From positions 1-7,246 of the forward strand of contig DPZQ01000081.1 in assembly GCA_003536295.1 (NCBI GenBank): 7,246 nt of DNA, read 5' to 3'. The stretch comes from Rhodobacter sp. Its GTDB lineage: Bacteria > Pseudomonadota > Alphaproteobacteria > Rhodobacterales > Rhodobacteraceae. Positions 1-5,688 of the stretch are shown here, piece after piece (the first letter of the stretch is position 1; each line of letters starts with the position of its first letter). The notes under the pieces are model-generated. The model searched no databases. It had not been told where the DNA came from and was given only the letters and a program-made list of their open reading frames with translations. Position numbers and translations under genes: made by a program.

Positions 1-273
1 GATATGATAATGAATGGCGATAAAATGGTTGGAATGAGCATGTTCAACGGCTTCAGTTACAATGAACGCTGCATGCTTAGCTTGGGCTTGGTTGATGCCG
101 ATGTCGCTGAGGGCGATGTTTTAACCATGAAATGGGGCGAGCCTCAAACAACAGGCAAAACCTCGACCGAGGCGCATAAACAAACCGAAATCCGAGTGCG
201 CGTCTCGCCAACCCCCTACGCACGCGAAGCCCGCGAAAACTACGCCGACAGCTGGCGCAGTAAAGGACTTTAA
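1..273 (+). CDS. GcvT-fold aminomethyltransferase / LigM-like O-demethylase, C-terminal fragment
   Basis: The reading frame is open from the first base, so the gene begins upstream of the window; only about the last 90 residues are present, ending at TAA (271-273). The segment matches my memory of the C-terminal barrel domain of GcvT-type tetrahydrofolate-dependent methyl- or aminomethyltransferases: GDKMVGMSMFNGFSYNER, then LSLGLVDADVAEGD, a WGE turn, and an HKQTEIRVRVSPTPYAREAR tail. This tail form resembles LigM-type proteins, which demethylate vanillate or 3-O-methylgallate by transferring the methyl group to tetrahydrofolate, more than the glycine-cleavage T-protein or DmdA. The catalytic N-terminal part is not visible, so the substrate is open. 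It lies 142 bp upstream of a TRAP transporter on the same strand and may or may not be co-transcribed with it. The family call is fairly secure; the LigM assignment is tentative. Confidence 0.72.
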   Translation, partial: DMIMNGDKMVGMSMFNGFSYNERCMLSLGLVDADVAEGDVLTMKWGEPQTTGKTSTEAHKQTEIRVRVSPTPYAREARENYADSWRSKGL

Positions 274-315
274 GTGCCTTAAACTGTAGCATTAATTACA
301 CGCATAGATCCACAG

Positions 316-344
316 TAGCTGTTGCTAATGAAAGGATTAGCTGT
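316..344. repeat. Inverted repeat plus direct repeat upstream of TRAP operon
   Basis: GCTAAT (324-329) and ATTAGC (336-341) form a perfect 6-bp inverted repeat around a 6-nt spacer. A 7-bp direct repeat TAGCTGT occurs at 316-322 and 338-344, with starts 22 bp apart, about two helical turns. Both are seen directly. This arrangement suits a protein-binding site, such as an operator for a regulator of the TRAP genes, but short repeats can arise by chance. Confidence 0.4.
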
Positions 345-349
345 ATCTT
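322..349 (+). promoter_or_regulatory. Possible weak sigma70-type promoter for dctPQM
   Basis: TTGCTA (322-327) and TATCTT (344-349) are separated by 16 bp; each matches 4 of 6 consensus bases. Transcription would start near 356, so the strong dyad at 361-386 would lie in the first transcribed bases. It overlaps the repeats at 316-344, as expected if those are operators. The match is weak and transcription from further upstream is possible. Confidence 0.22.
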
Positions 350-360
350 GGAAACCACGT

Positions 361-386
361 TGATGCGCCGCAATCACGGCGCATCA
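361..386. repeat. Perfect 10-bp inverted repeat in the dctP leader
   Basis: TGATGCGCCG (361-370) and CGGCGCATCA (377-386) are perfect reverse complements around a 6-nt spacer; seven of ten bases per arm are G or C. In RNA this would be a stable hairpin 29 nt before the dctP start, leaving the Shine-Dalgarno free. It could be an operator, an mRNA-stabilising hairpin in the leader, or a terminator of the upstream gene. The T run (397-402) lies about 10 bases after the stem and is interrupted from it, so a classical intrinsic terminator is the weaker reading. Confidence 0.6.
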
Positions 387-402
387 CATATCATAAATTT
401 TT

Positions 403-408
403 GGGAGG
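403..408 (+). promoter_or_regulatory. Shine-Dalgarno site deciding the dctP start
   Basis: GGGAGG lies 7 nt before the ATG at 416. It fixes that ATG as the start and rules out the in-frame TTG at 401, which would place the ribosome-binding site inside the coding region. Confidence 0.8.
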
Positions 409-415
409 AAACCTT

Positions 416-1393
416 ATGAAACTTTTTAATTACGTTGCGGCTGCCAGTTTTGCGGTATGTGCCGCACCAACATTTGCGGAAGAGCTAAAATTTGCATCAT
501 TCGTGCCGCCCCAACATACAGTGACGGCATCACTGATTGACAAACTGGGCGACGGAATGGCTGCAAATTCTGGTGGGTCATTGACCTTGCTCAACTATCC
601 AGGTGGTGAATTGGGAGCAGGGCCCGTTGAGCAATATGTACGCGTACTGCAAGGCGTTGCCGACATGGGGTGGGGCTTACCTGGATATACCTCGTCACAA
701 TTTCAAAAAACAATGATTGCCGAATTGCCAGGAGCAATCGACACAGATGCACCCGGTTATGTTGCGCTTTGGAATGCCTATGAAGGTAATTTAAAAGCCG
801 AATTTCCAGGCACCAAACCAGTAGCACTTTGGACGTCAGAGCCAAATATCATGATCATGCGGGATAAAGTCATTCGCACACCAGCCGATCTTGCAGGTTT
901 GAAAATTCGCGTAGCTGGTGCAACTGCGGCTGACGTGGCTTCAGCACTTGGTGCGACGCCTGTGCAAATGCCTATCAACCAAGTTTATAATGCGTTGCAA
1001 ACAGGGTTGATTGACGGGGTTTTCACGGGTTCTTCTACGCTTGACGACTTTAAACTTGACGAGGTCGCAAGCTCTTTCACTATGGGTGCACCTTTGGGCC
1101 GCCTAAGTTTCTTTGCCGTTATGAATGAAGCAAAATATAATAGCCTAAGCGACGCCGACAAAGCAGCGATCGACAAGGCCAGCGGCATTGAACTGTCAAA
1201 AAGCGCAGAAGACGCTTGGAACGCAACCGGTGAAGCAGGCGTCGCACGTGCGCGCAAAGATGCCAAAAACACCTTTGTTGACCTAAGCGCCGATGGAATC
1301 GCATCGTTTGAAAGCGCCGTTGCTGGTGTGGTGGATGCCTATGTCAAAAGCGTAGGCGGTGAAGCTGCGATGGCTGCAATGCGCGGCAAATGA
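416..1393 (+). CDS. dctP: TRAP transporter periplasmic substrate-binding protein (DctP family)
   Basis: This 325-aa protein is the extracytoplasmic receptor of a tripartite ATP-independent periplasmic transporter; it captures an organic acid anion and delivers it to the membrane subunits. Residues 1-21 form a Sec signal peptide with an APTFA|EEL cleavage site. The mature part starts with LKFASFVPPQH, a typical DctP first strand, and contains GLKIRVAG (161-168), where the family's carboxylate-binding arginine is R165. The segments VYNALQTGLIDGVF (190-203) and LGRLSFFAVMNEAKYNSLS (227-245) are also typical. Length is normal for the family. The ATG at 416 is chosen over a TTG at 401 because GGGAGG sits between them. 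The stop overlaps the dctQ start (ATGA, 1390-1393), so the genes are translationally coupled. The ligand is unknown; an aromatic or other carboxylate is inferred only from the neighbouring genes. Confidence 0.92.
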   Translation: MKLFNYVAAASFAVCAAPTFAEELKFASFVPPQHTVTASLIDKLGDGMAANSGGSLTLLNYPGGELGAGPVEQYVRVLQGVADMGWGLPGYTSSQFQKTMIAELPGAIDTDAPGYVALWNAYEGNLKAEFPGTKPVALWTSEPNIMIMRDKVIRTPADLAGLKIRVAGATAADVASALGATPVQMPINQVYNALQTGLIDGVFTGSSTLDDFKLDEVASSFTMGAPLGRLSFFAVMNEAKYNSLSDADKAAIDKASGIELSKSAEDAWNATGEAGVARARKDAKNTFVDLSADGIASFESAVAGVVDAYVKSVGGEAAMAAMRGK

Positions 1394-1896
1394 TCACCTT
1401 TAACAAAATTGACGCTTGGGCAGACAGGCTTATCCGCTTGTCTGCCTTTATTGGTACCTTGGCTCTCTTGGCCGAGGTGCTTATCATTTTGGTCGATGTT
1501 ATCGGCCGCGCTTTTGGAGCGCCACTCTATGGCTCACAAGATTTGGGAACGATGGCTTTTGTAATCATTGTGTTCGCGGGCATGGCACTATCTGACAAAA
1601 TGGGTGGACAAATTGCCGTTGATTTGTTTGAGCAGGCCATGGGCGACCGTCTTAACAAAATAATTAATATACTCGTAGCCATTATGGGCTGTGTCATCTT
1701 TTTGGCCTTAGCCTATGCGGTTTATGATAGCGCGAAAATCTCGGTCATGTTGAACTTACAAACCAATCTTTTGGGCTTGCAAAAAGTTTGGTTTCAATGG
1801 GCACTTTGCGCCTTTGCGCTACTGACGGCGCTTGGGCATTTATTAAGAACCGTGACCTTTACCAGGCGTTGGCTAGGTTATTTAGAATGGAATTAA
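1390..1896 (+). CDS. dctQ: TRAP transporter small membrane subunit (DctQ family)
   Basis: This 168-aa inner-membrane protein is the small four-helix subunit that joins the large permease and interacts with the loaded binding protein. Hydrophobic segments lie at about residues 17-38, 52-68, 91-111 and 134-153, the expected four-helix layout. The stretch DVIGRAFGAPLYGSQDLG (36-53), between helices 1 and 2, corresponds to the family's conserved V-x-x-R ... P-x-x-x-(S/W)-x-(D/E) loop. It starts within the dctP stop (ATGA overlap) and ends 4 nt before dctM, so all three genes form one transcript. It is a separate gene and not fused to dctM, unlike in some TRAP systems. Confidence 0.9.
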   Translation: MITFNKIDAWADRLIRLSAFIGTLALLAEVLIILVDVIGRAFGAPLYGSQDLGTMAFVIIVFAGMALSDKMGGQIAVDLFEQAMGDRLNKIINILVAIMGCVIFLALAYAVYDSAKISVMLNLQTNLLGLQKVWFQWALCAFALLTALGHLLRTVTFTRRWLGYLEWN

Positions 1897-1900
1897 AAGC

Positions 1901-3205
1901 ATGACCGATGTCGGCATAGGCCTTTTGGGCATTGCGACGCTGTTTCTTTTGTTGGGCCTTAGGGTTCCAGTAGCCTTTGCAATGTTTTTGGTAGGCTACG
2001 CCGGAATTGCTGCTTTGAACGGCACGTATGCGGCTACCAGCCTTTTGGCCTCAGAGTCCTTCACACTTGCATCATCGCCAGAACTGATCGTGATCCCCCT
2101 GTTCATTTTGATGGGAAATGTGGCAACCGTCTCGGGCATGAGTACCAAACTTTATGACGCCGCATATGCGATTATTGGTTCATTTCGGGGTGGATTGGCT
2201 TCGGCGACTGTTTTGGGCTGCGGTGGATTTGCCGCTCTTTCGGGATCTTCAGTTGCCTCGGCGTTAACGATGGGCAAGGTGGCACTGGCCGAGATGGATA
2301 GGTTTAAATATGATCAAGGGCTATCCACAGGCGTTGTAGCTGCGGGCGGCACTTTGGGCATTTTGATCCCACCTTCGACAGGCTTTGTAATTTACGCCAT
2401 TTTAACCGAGCAATCAATCGGTAGGCTTTTTTTATCTGGCGTATTTCCTGGCTTAATGTTGCTCGGGCTGTTTGTCTTGGCCATCACAGTTATGTGCTGG
2501 TTCAAACCTGAACTCGGCCCTCCAGGCCCGAGTACCTCAGTAAGGCACAAGCTTAAATCAATGGGCGGTGCGACGCCCGTTCTTTTGACAATCATTTTAA
2601 CCATCGGGGGCATTTACGGTGGACTTTTCTCACCTGTGGAGGCCGCAGCAGTTGGCGCCGCAGTTGTGATTTTATTTGGCGCTCTGTCGGGCCAACTAAG
2701 CTTAAAATCGGTAATGGACTGCGCGACAGATAGCATCACCACAACAGCGAAAGTCATGCTAATTTTGATTGCGGCCCATCTGATCAACCCCTTCTTAGCT
2801 TTAAGCCATATACCGCAGGCAGTGGGTGACATTTTGGTTGGACTAGATCTTTCGGTCACGGCAACATTAATTTTAATCTTGGCTATCTATCTGGTACTGG
2901 GTTGTTTTCTGGAGGGTTTTGCCATGCTGGTATTGACCCTGCCTATCTTTTTTCCAATAATCACTGACCTTGGCATCGACCCTATTTGGTTTGGTGTTTT
3001 GGTGGTTTTGACCCTGGAAATGGGCCTGATCTCACCCCCAGTGGGGCTAAATGTCTTTATTGTGAAATCAGTAAAACCCGAAGTTGAACTGGGCACAATC
3101 TTTAAGGGTATTCTACCCTTTTGGCTTATGATGATTTTAGCAATCGTGCTTTTGATTTTATTTCCTCAAATAGCTCTATACCTACCAAATACGATGTTTG
3201 GCTAA
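1901..3205 (+). CDS. dctM: TRAP transporter large permease subunit (DctM family)
   Basis: This 434-aa polytopic inner-membrane protein is the transport channel of the TRAP system, driving substrate uptake with an ion (usually sodium) gradient. Nearly the whole length is hydrophobic, with around a dozen membrane segments and hairpins. Family signatures are in order: FAALSGSSVASALTMG (110-125), GGTLGILIPPSTGFVIYAIL (149-168), FLEGFAMLVLTLPIFFPI (336-353) and LEMGLISPPVGLNVF (372-386). The two IPPS/SPPVG hairpin motifs are those that form the substrate and ion sites in the family. Length is normal and no frameshift is seen. No strong Shine-Dalgarno precedes the start, 4 nt after dctQ, so translation probably depends on coupling. 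The TAA stop overlaps the end of a possible antisense small ORF. Confidence 0.95.
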   Translation: MTDVGIGLLGIATLFLLLGLRVPVAFAMFLVGYAGIAALNGTYAATSLLASESFTLASSPELIVIPLFILMGNVATVSGMSTKLYDAAYAIIGSFRGGLASATVLGCGGFAALSGSSVASALTMGKVALAEMDRFKYDQGLSTGVVAAGGTLGILIPPSTGFVIYAILTEQSIGRLFLSGVFPGLMLLGLFVLAITVMCWFKPELGPPGPSTSVRHKLKSMGGATPVLLTIILTIGGIYGGLFSPVEAAAVGAAVVILFGALSGQLSLKSVMDCATDSITTTAKVMLILIAAHLINPFLALSHIPQAVGDILVGLDLSVTATLILILAIYLVLGCFLEGFAMLVLTLPIFFPIITDLGIDPIWFGVLVVLTLEMGLISPPVGLNVFIVKSVKPEVELGTIFKGILPFWLMMILAIVLLILFPQIALYLPNTMFG

Positions 3206-3339
3206 AACAGTTTCCCTAGCAAGCATATAACTGAACGCCAATCTTCCTGATTAAAGGCGCATTCCGTATGTAGCACCGGCGCGCTATCCTGCAACGGGCC
3301 CCATAGTTTCTGCATCATATTCCAAATCAGCTGACCCAT
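3202..3339 (-). CDS. Possible small or decayed ORF after aroE (45 aa)
   Basis: I do not recognise this ORF. An ATG at 3339 opens 45 codons ending at TAG (3202-3204), inside the dctM stop region. The product starts MGQLIWNMMQKLWGPLQ and ends QEDWRSVICLLGKLF, and is rich in Trp, Met and Leu. The frame is open further upstream, through a GTG at 3357, to a TGA at 3385-3387. Four codons before that begins an ATG (3394-3396) that overlaps the aroE stop as ATGA, in the same frame. It could therefore be a short gene once coupled to aroE and broken by one nonsense codon, or a chance ORF. No clear Shine-Dalgarno precedes either the ATG at 3339 or the GTG. No intrinsic terminator is visible in 3206-3392, although two operons converge here. 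Confidence 0.22.
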   Translation of the reverse strand: MGQLIWNMMQKLWGPLQDSAPVLHTECAFNQEDWRSVICLLGKLF

Positions 3340-3392
3340 ACTAAAGTAGAAACGCACTTGCTGTAATTTAGGTGAAACGAAAGGTCACTTTT

Positions 3393-4235
3393 TCATCTTA
3401 AAAGATCTTTTTTCATTACTGAAACCAAGGTTTCATCCACCGTCGGGCTACGGCCAAACCATTTCTCCCAAGCAGGAATCCCTTGGTGCAAAAGCATACC
3501 TAAGCCGTTAATCGTACGGTTTCCCCGCTGAGCAGCCGCAACCAAAAACGGCGATAGGAGCGGCGTATAGATGATGTCAGCCACAATTGCATTAGGATTT
3601 AAGTGGGATATTTTCAGGTCTAACGCGGGCTGCCCAACCATGCCTTGGTTTGTCGTATTCACCACCAAATCAGCTAACGCCAGAATAGCGTGACGATGAT
3701 CCCAGTTTTGCACTGTGATCGGATGCCCAAGATCTTTGGCCAGTTTTTGGGCAGTTTTCTCGGTGCGGTTCACGACGGTGATCGCACCGATGCCCGCTTG
3801 GATCAGCGCATAGCAAATAGCACGTGCCCCACCACCAGCACCTATTACAACGGCGGAGTTAATTTCTTTTTGCCAATGCGGGAATTCTTGGTTCAAATTT
3901 CCTAAAAATCCCAACCAATCATTATTGGTACCAAACAAGGTGCCGTCAGATTGCACCACAACACAGCTGATGGCTCCAATTTTTCGGGCAACATCATCGC
4001 AAACATCAACAATTTTTAGTGCTGCTTGTTTATGCGGAATAGTCAGATTGCATCCCTGAAACCCCAAGACAGGTAAAGCGCGCAAGGCTGCCTTCAGGTT
4101 GTTGGGTGCAATATCAAGGGGAAGATAAGCCCCTTTGATGCCCTGCTGTTCAAACCAATAGCCATGCATCAAAGGTGATCGGGAATGCATCACTGGATGA
4201 CCCATAACGCCCGCAAGATGGAACTTAATCGCCAT
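3393..4235 (-). CDS. Shikimate dehydrogenase-family NADP oxidoreductase, divergent AroE paralogue
   Basis: This 280-aa protein has the full AroE fold: an N-terminal substrate domain with the serine pair in HSRSPLMH (S18, S20), NLTIPHK with catalytic Lys K69, and Asp D106; then a Rossmann domain with GAGGGARA (132-139), NRT (156-158, the mark of NADP preference) and VVNTTNQGM (191-199). Tyr (Y223) in IIYTPL and Gln in HQG (Q251) are also kept. The enzyme family reduces 3-dehydroshikimate or related cyclic keto acids reversibly. Two near-invariant motifs differ: GAVNT, whose Asn contacts substrate, reads GAISC (87-91), and NTD reads NND (104-106) followed by WLGF. GAGGG (4241-4245) supports the start, 14 nt after the upstream aldolase gene. 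As the last gene of a catabolic-looking operon, it probably acts on quinate/shikimate-like or other ring acids; ordinary biosynthetic AroE is not excluded. Confidence 0.82.
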   Translation of the reverse strand: MAIKFHLAGVMGHPVMHSRSPLMHGYWFEQQGIKGAYLPLDIAPNNLKAALRALPVLGFQGCNLTIPHKQAALKIVDVCDDVARKIGAISCVVVQSDGTLFGTNNDWLGFLGNLNQEFPHWQKEINSAVVIGAGGGARAICYALIQAGIGAITVVNRTEKTAQKLAKDLGHPITVQNWDHRHAILALADLVVNTTNQGMVGQPALDLKISHLNPNAIVADIIYTPLLSPFLVAAAQRGNRTINGLGMLLHQGIPAWEKWFGRSPTVDETLVSVMKKDLLR

Positions 4236-4249
4236 TTGGTCCCTCAGGT

Positions 4250-4927
4250 TTAATTAATGCTTTGTAGCTTTGCGGCAAAGTGATCCCAGGTTCTTTGGAA
4301 AAGGCCAGGTGACCACAGTTTTTGTTGGCTCAGAGCGCGCTCTTCAGCACTGAACTGATAGGGGGTGCCTATCATCTGCGCGTGGTATTGGCGTTCTGCA
4401 TTCTCTTCTAAATAGTTAACCAAGGCAAAAGCCTCAGTTAGCGTTGATCCCACAACAACCGCACCATGTGACTTAAGCAGACAGGCAGGTCTTTCGCGAA
4501 GCACTTGGGCAAGCTGATCACCCATGCCCTTTGTATTAATCGAATTAGGCGTATCCAAAATTGGCATTGGGTAAAGCAACGATCCTTGCGCAAACACCGG
4601 CAAATAATCTTGCCGCGCCATGGTCAGATAGGTGGACCACTTCGAATGCGCATGTATGACGGCATTCACATCTTTGCGGGCTTTGTAAATCCCCGCATGC
4701 AAATGAAACTCCAACGGTGGCGTGCCGTTGCCGCTGATAACCTCGCCCTCAAATGTGACGAGGCAAATGTCTTCTGGGCGGGCGGTGGCACGGGTTGCTT
4801 TGCCAATATTGACATAAAATGCACTGTCCGAATGGCGCACACTGCAATGGCCATTGTAATCAAGTATTTTATTAGCCTCAAGCATACGAATGCAGGCGGC
4901 AAGATCTCGGCGAGGATCTGTTTGCAT
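4250..4927 (-). CDS. Class II aldolase/adducin-family protein A (metal-dependent aldolase or decarboxylase)
   Basis: This protein is 225 aa from the chosen start. It has the class II (L-fuculose-phosphate) aldolase fold, in which a divalent metal held by three histidines stabilises an enediolate. Visible marks are DYNGHCSVRH (23-32), E73 with HLHAGIYKAR, the H-x-H pair in VIHAHS (H92, H94) and the third metal His in LLKSHGAVVVG (H154). All catalytic-type residues are kept. Three in-frame starts compete: 4978, 4939 and 4927. The ATG at 4927 is preferred because AGGATGG (4936-4942) lies 8 nt upstream and the N-terminus then matches the family; 4939 would overlap the upstream stop by 7 nt. It is followed 14 nt later by the AroE-like gene. 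Substrate unknown; relatives include sugar-phosphate aldolases and aromatic-acid decarboxylases. Confidence 0.85.
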   Translation of the reverse strand: MQTDPRRDLAACIRMLEANKILDYNGHCSVRHSDSAFYVNIGKATRATARPEDICLVTFEGEVISGNGTPPLEFHLHAGIYKARKDVNAVIHAHSKWSTYLTMARQDYLPVFAQGSLLYPMPILDTPNSINTKGMGDQLAQVLRERPACLLKSHGAVVVGSTLTEAFALVNYLEENAERQYHAQMIGTPYQFSAEERALSQQKLWSPGLFQRTWDHFAAKLQSIN

Positions 4928-4932
4928 TTGCG

Positions 4933-5676
4933 CTACCATCCTGTTTCGCTGCGTATTTCGGCACGCCACAGATCCCAAGCCCGCAGACCTGCCGTCTGAT
5001 TTGGTACATCGGCCAAAAGACCTTCTTCAGCCGACAAGGCAGCCAAGGGGGCCGTGCCAGCCAAACTATGGGCAAAATGTTGAATGCGCGCATTCACTTC
5101 TGTGTAAACAGCCCGAAACACGGCCGTTTGCAACGTTGGGCCACATGCAACTGAACCATGCGCGCGCATCAGCGCAACCGAGGCTGAGCCCAAACTTTGT
5201 GCCAGCGCCTGACCTTTAGCACAGTCGCACACCAACATATCGGTCGCGCCAAACTGTTCCGAAATATCAAAAACGGGCACGCCTTGCGCCAAAAAGGCGG
5301 CATTGTGAAACATGGCTTGCATTTTGACAGAGGCAACGCCAAAGGGCACGACCGAGGGTGAATGGCTGTGCACCACCGACCCAATATCTGGCCTGGCTTT
5401 GTAAATTTCGCCATGGATGAAACGTTCTAAAAAGCCTTTGGCGCTTGCAGGATGCACGGCGTTAGACCCAAGATCATATTCGACAATATCATCAGGCACA
5501 ACTAAAGCGGGGGCCAGCGCGCGCGACATCAAATAGCGGTTTGGATTGTCAGGATGGCGCATTGAAACATGGCCAAAACCATCTACCACGCCCCTTGCCG
5601 CCAAAATACGGCTTGCCGCCGCTAGATCTGCCATCCGCTCAGCTGACATTAACACGCTCGGGAGTTGGGTGTTCAT
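4933..5676 (-). CDS. Class II aldolase/adducin-family protein B, NovR/PhtC-like decarboxylase candidate
   Basis: This 247-aa cytoplasmic protein has the class II aldolase fold. Marks in order: VDGFGHVSMRHPDNPNRYLM (31-50), PDDIVEYDL (61-69), E84 with RFIHGEIYKARPDIGSVVHS (85-104), H-x-H (H103, H105) followed by PSVVPFGV, and ALMRAHGSVACG with the third metal His (H173). The GH-S-R-P-N...YLMS and HSHSP-VVPFG forms are those I associate with NovR/CloR-type and PhtC (3,4-dihydroxyphthalate 2-decarboxylase) relatives rather than with sugar aldolases. AGGATGG lies 3 nt before the ATG. It starts 12 nt after the dihydroxyphthalate-decarboxylase-like gene and ends 5 nt before aldolase A, so all share a transcript. 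It is a clear but distant paralogue of aldolase A; the two may act in sequence or as a mixed oligomer. Confidence 0.85.
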   Translation of the reverse strand: MNTQLPSVLMSAERMADLAAASRILAARGVVDGFGHVSMRHPDNPNRYLMSRALAPALVVPDDIVEYDLGSNAVHPASAKGFLERFIHGEIYKARPDIGSVVHSHSPSVVPFGVASVKMQAMFHNAAFLAQGVPVFDISEQFGATDMLVCDCAKGQALAQSLGSASVALMRAHGSVACGPTLQTAVFRAVYTEVNARIQHFAHSLAGTAPLAALSAEEGLLADVPNQTAGLRAWDLWRAEIRSETGW

Positions 5677-5688
5677 TGGCCATCCTGC

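Noticed and set aside
77..292. Minus-strand open frame of 71 codons
   Set aside because: Shadow of the LigM-like C-terminal fragment; Arg-rich with no motif.
361..402. Dyad plus T run as an intrinsic terminator of the upstream LigM-like gene
   Set aside because: The T run is separated from the stem by about 10 bases of mixed sequence, so the classical structure is not met; kept as a leader dyad.
401..415. Upstream TTG start that would extend dctP by five residues
   Set aside because: The extension encodes the Shine-Dalgarno GGGAGG itself, and the ATG at 416 gives a proper signal peptide.
3385..3387. In-frame TGA after aroE as a selenocysteine codon
   Set aside because: No SECIS-like hairpin was evident right after it and the frame matches no known selenoprotein; a nonsense codon or non-coding frame is simpler.
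4928..4978. Longer N-terminus for class II aldolase A from ATG at 4978 or 4939
   Set aside because: The longer forms run into the end of the upstream aldolase gene and add residues not typical of the family; AGGATGG better serves the ATG at 4927. The 4939 start remains a fair alternative.
4505..4999. Long + strand open frame (164 codons) opposite aldolase A
   Set aside because: It is antisense to a well-supported gene, has no recognisable domain, and its Arg/His/Cys-rich composition is that of a shadow frame.
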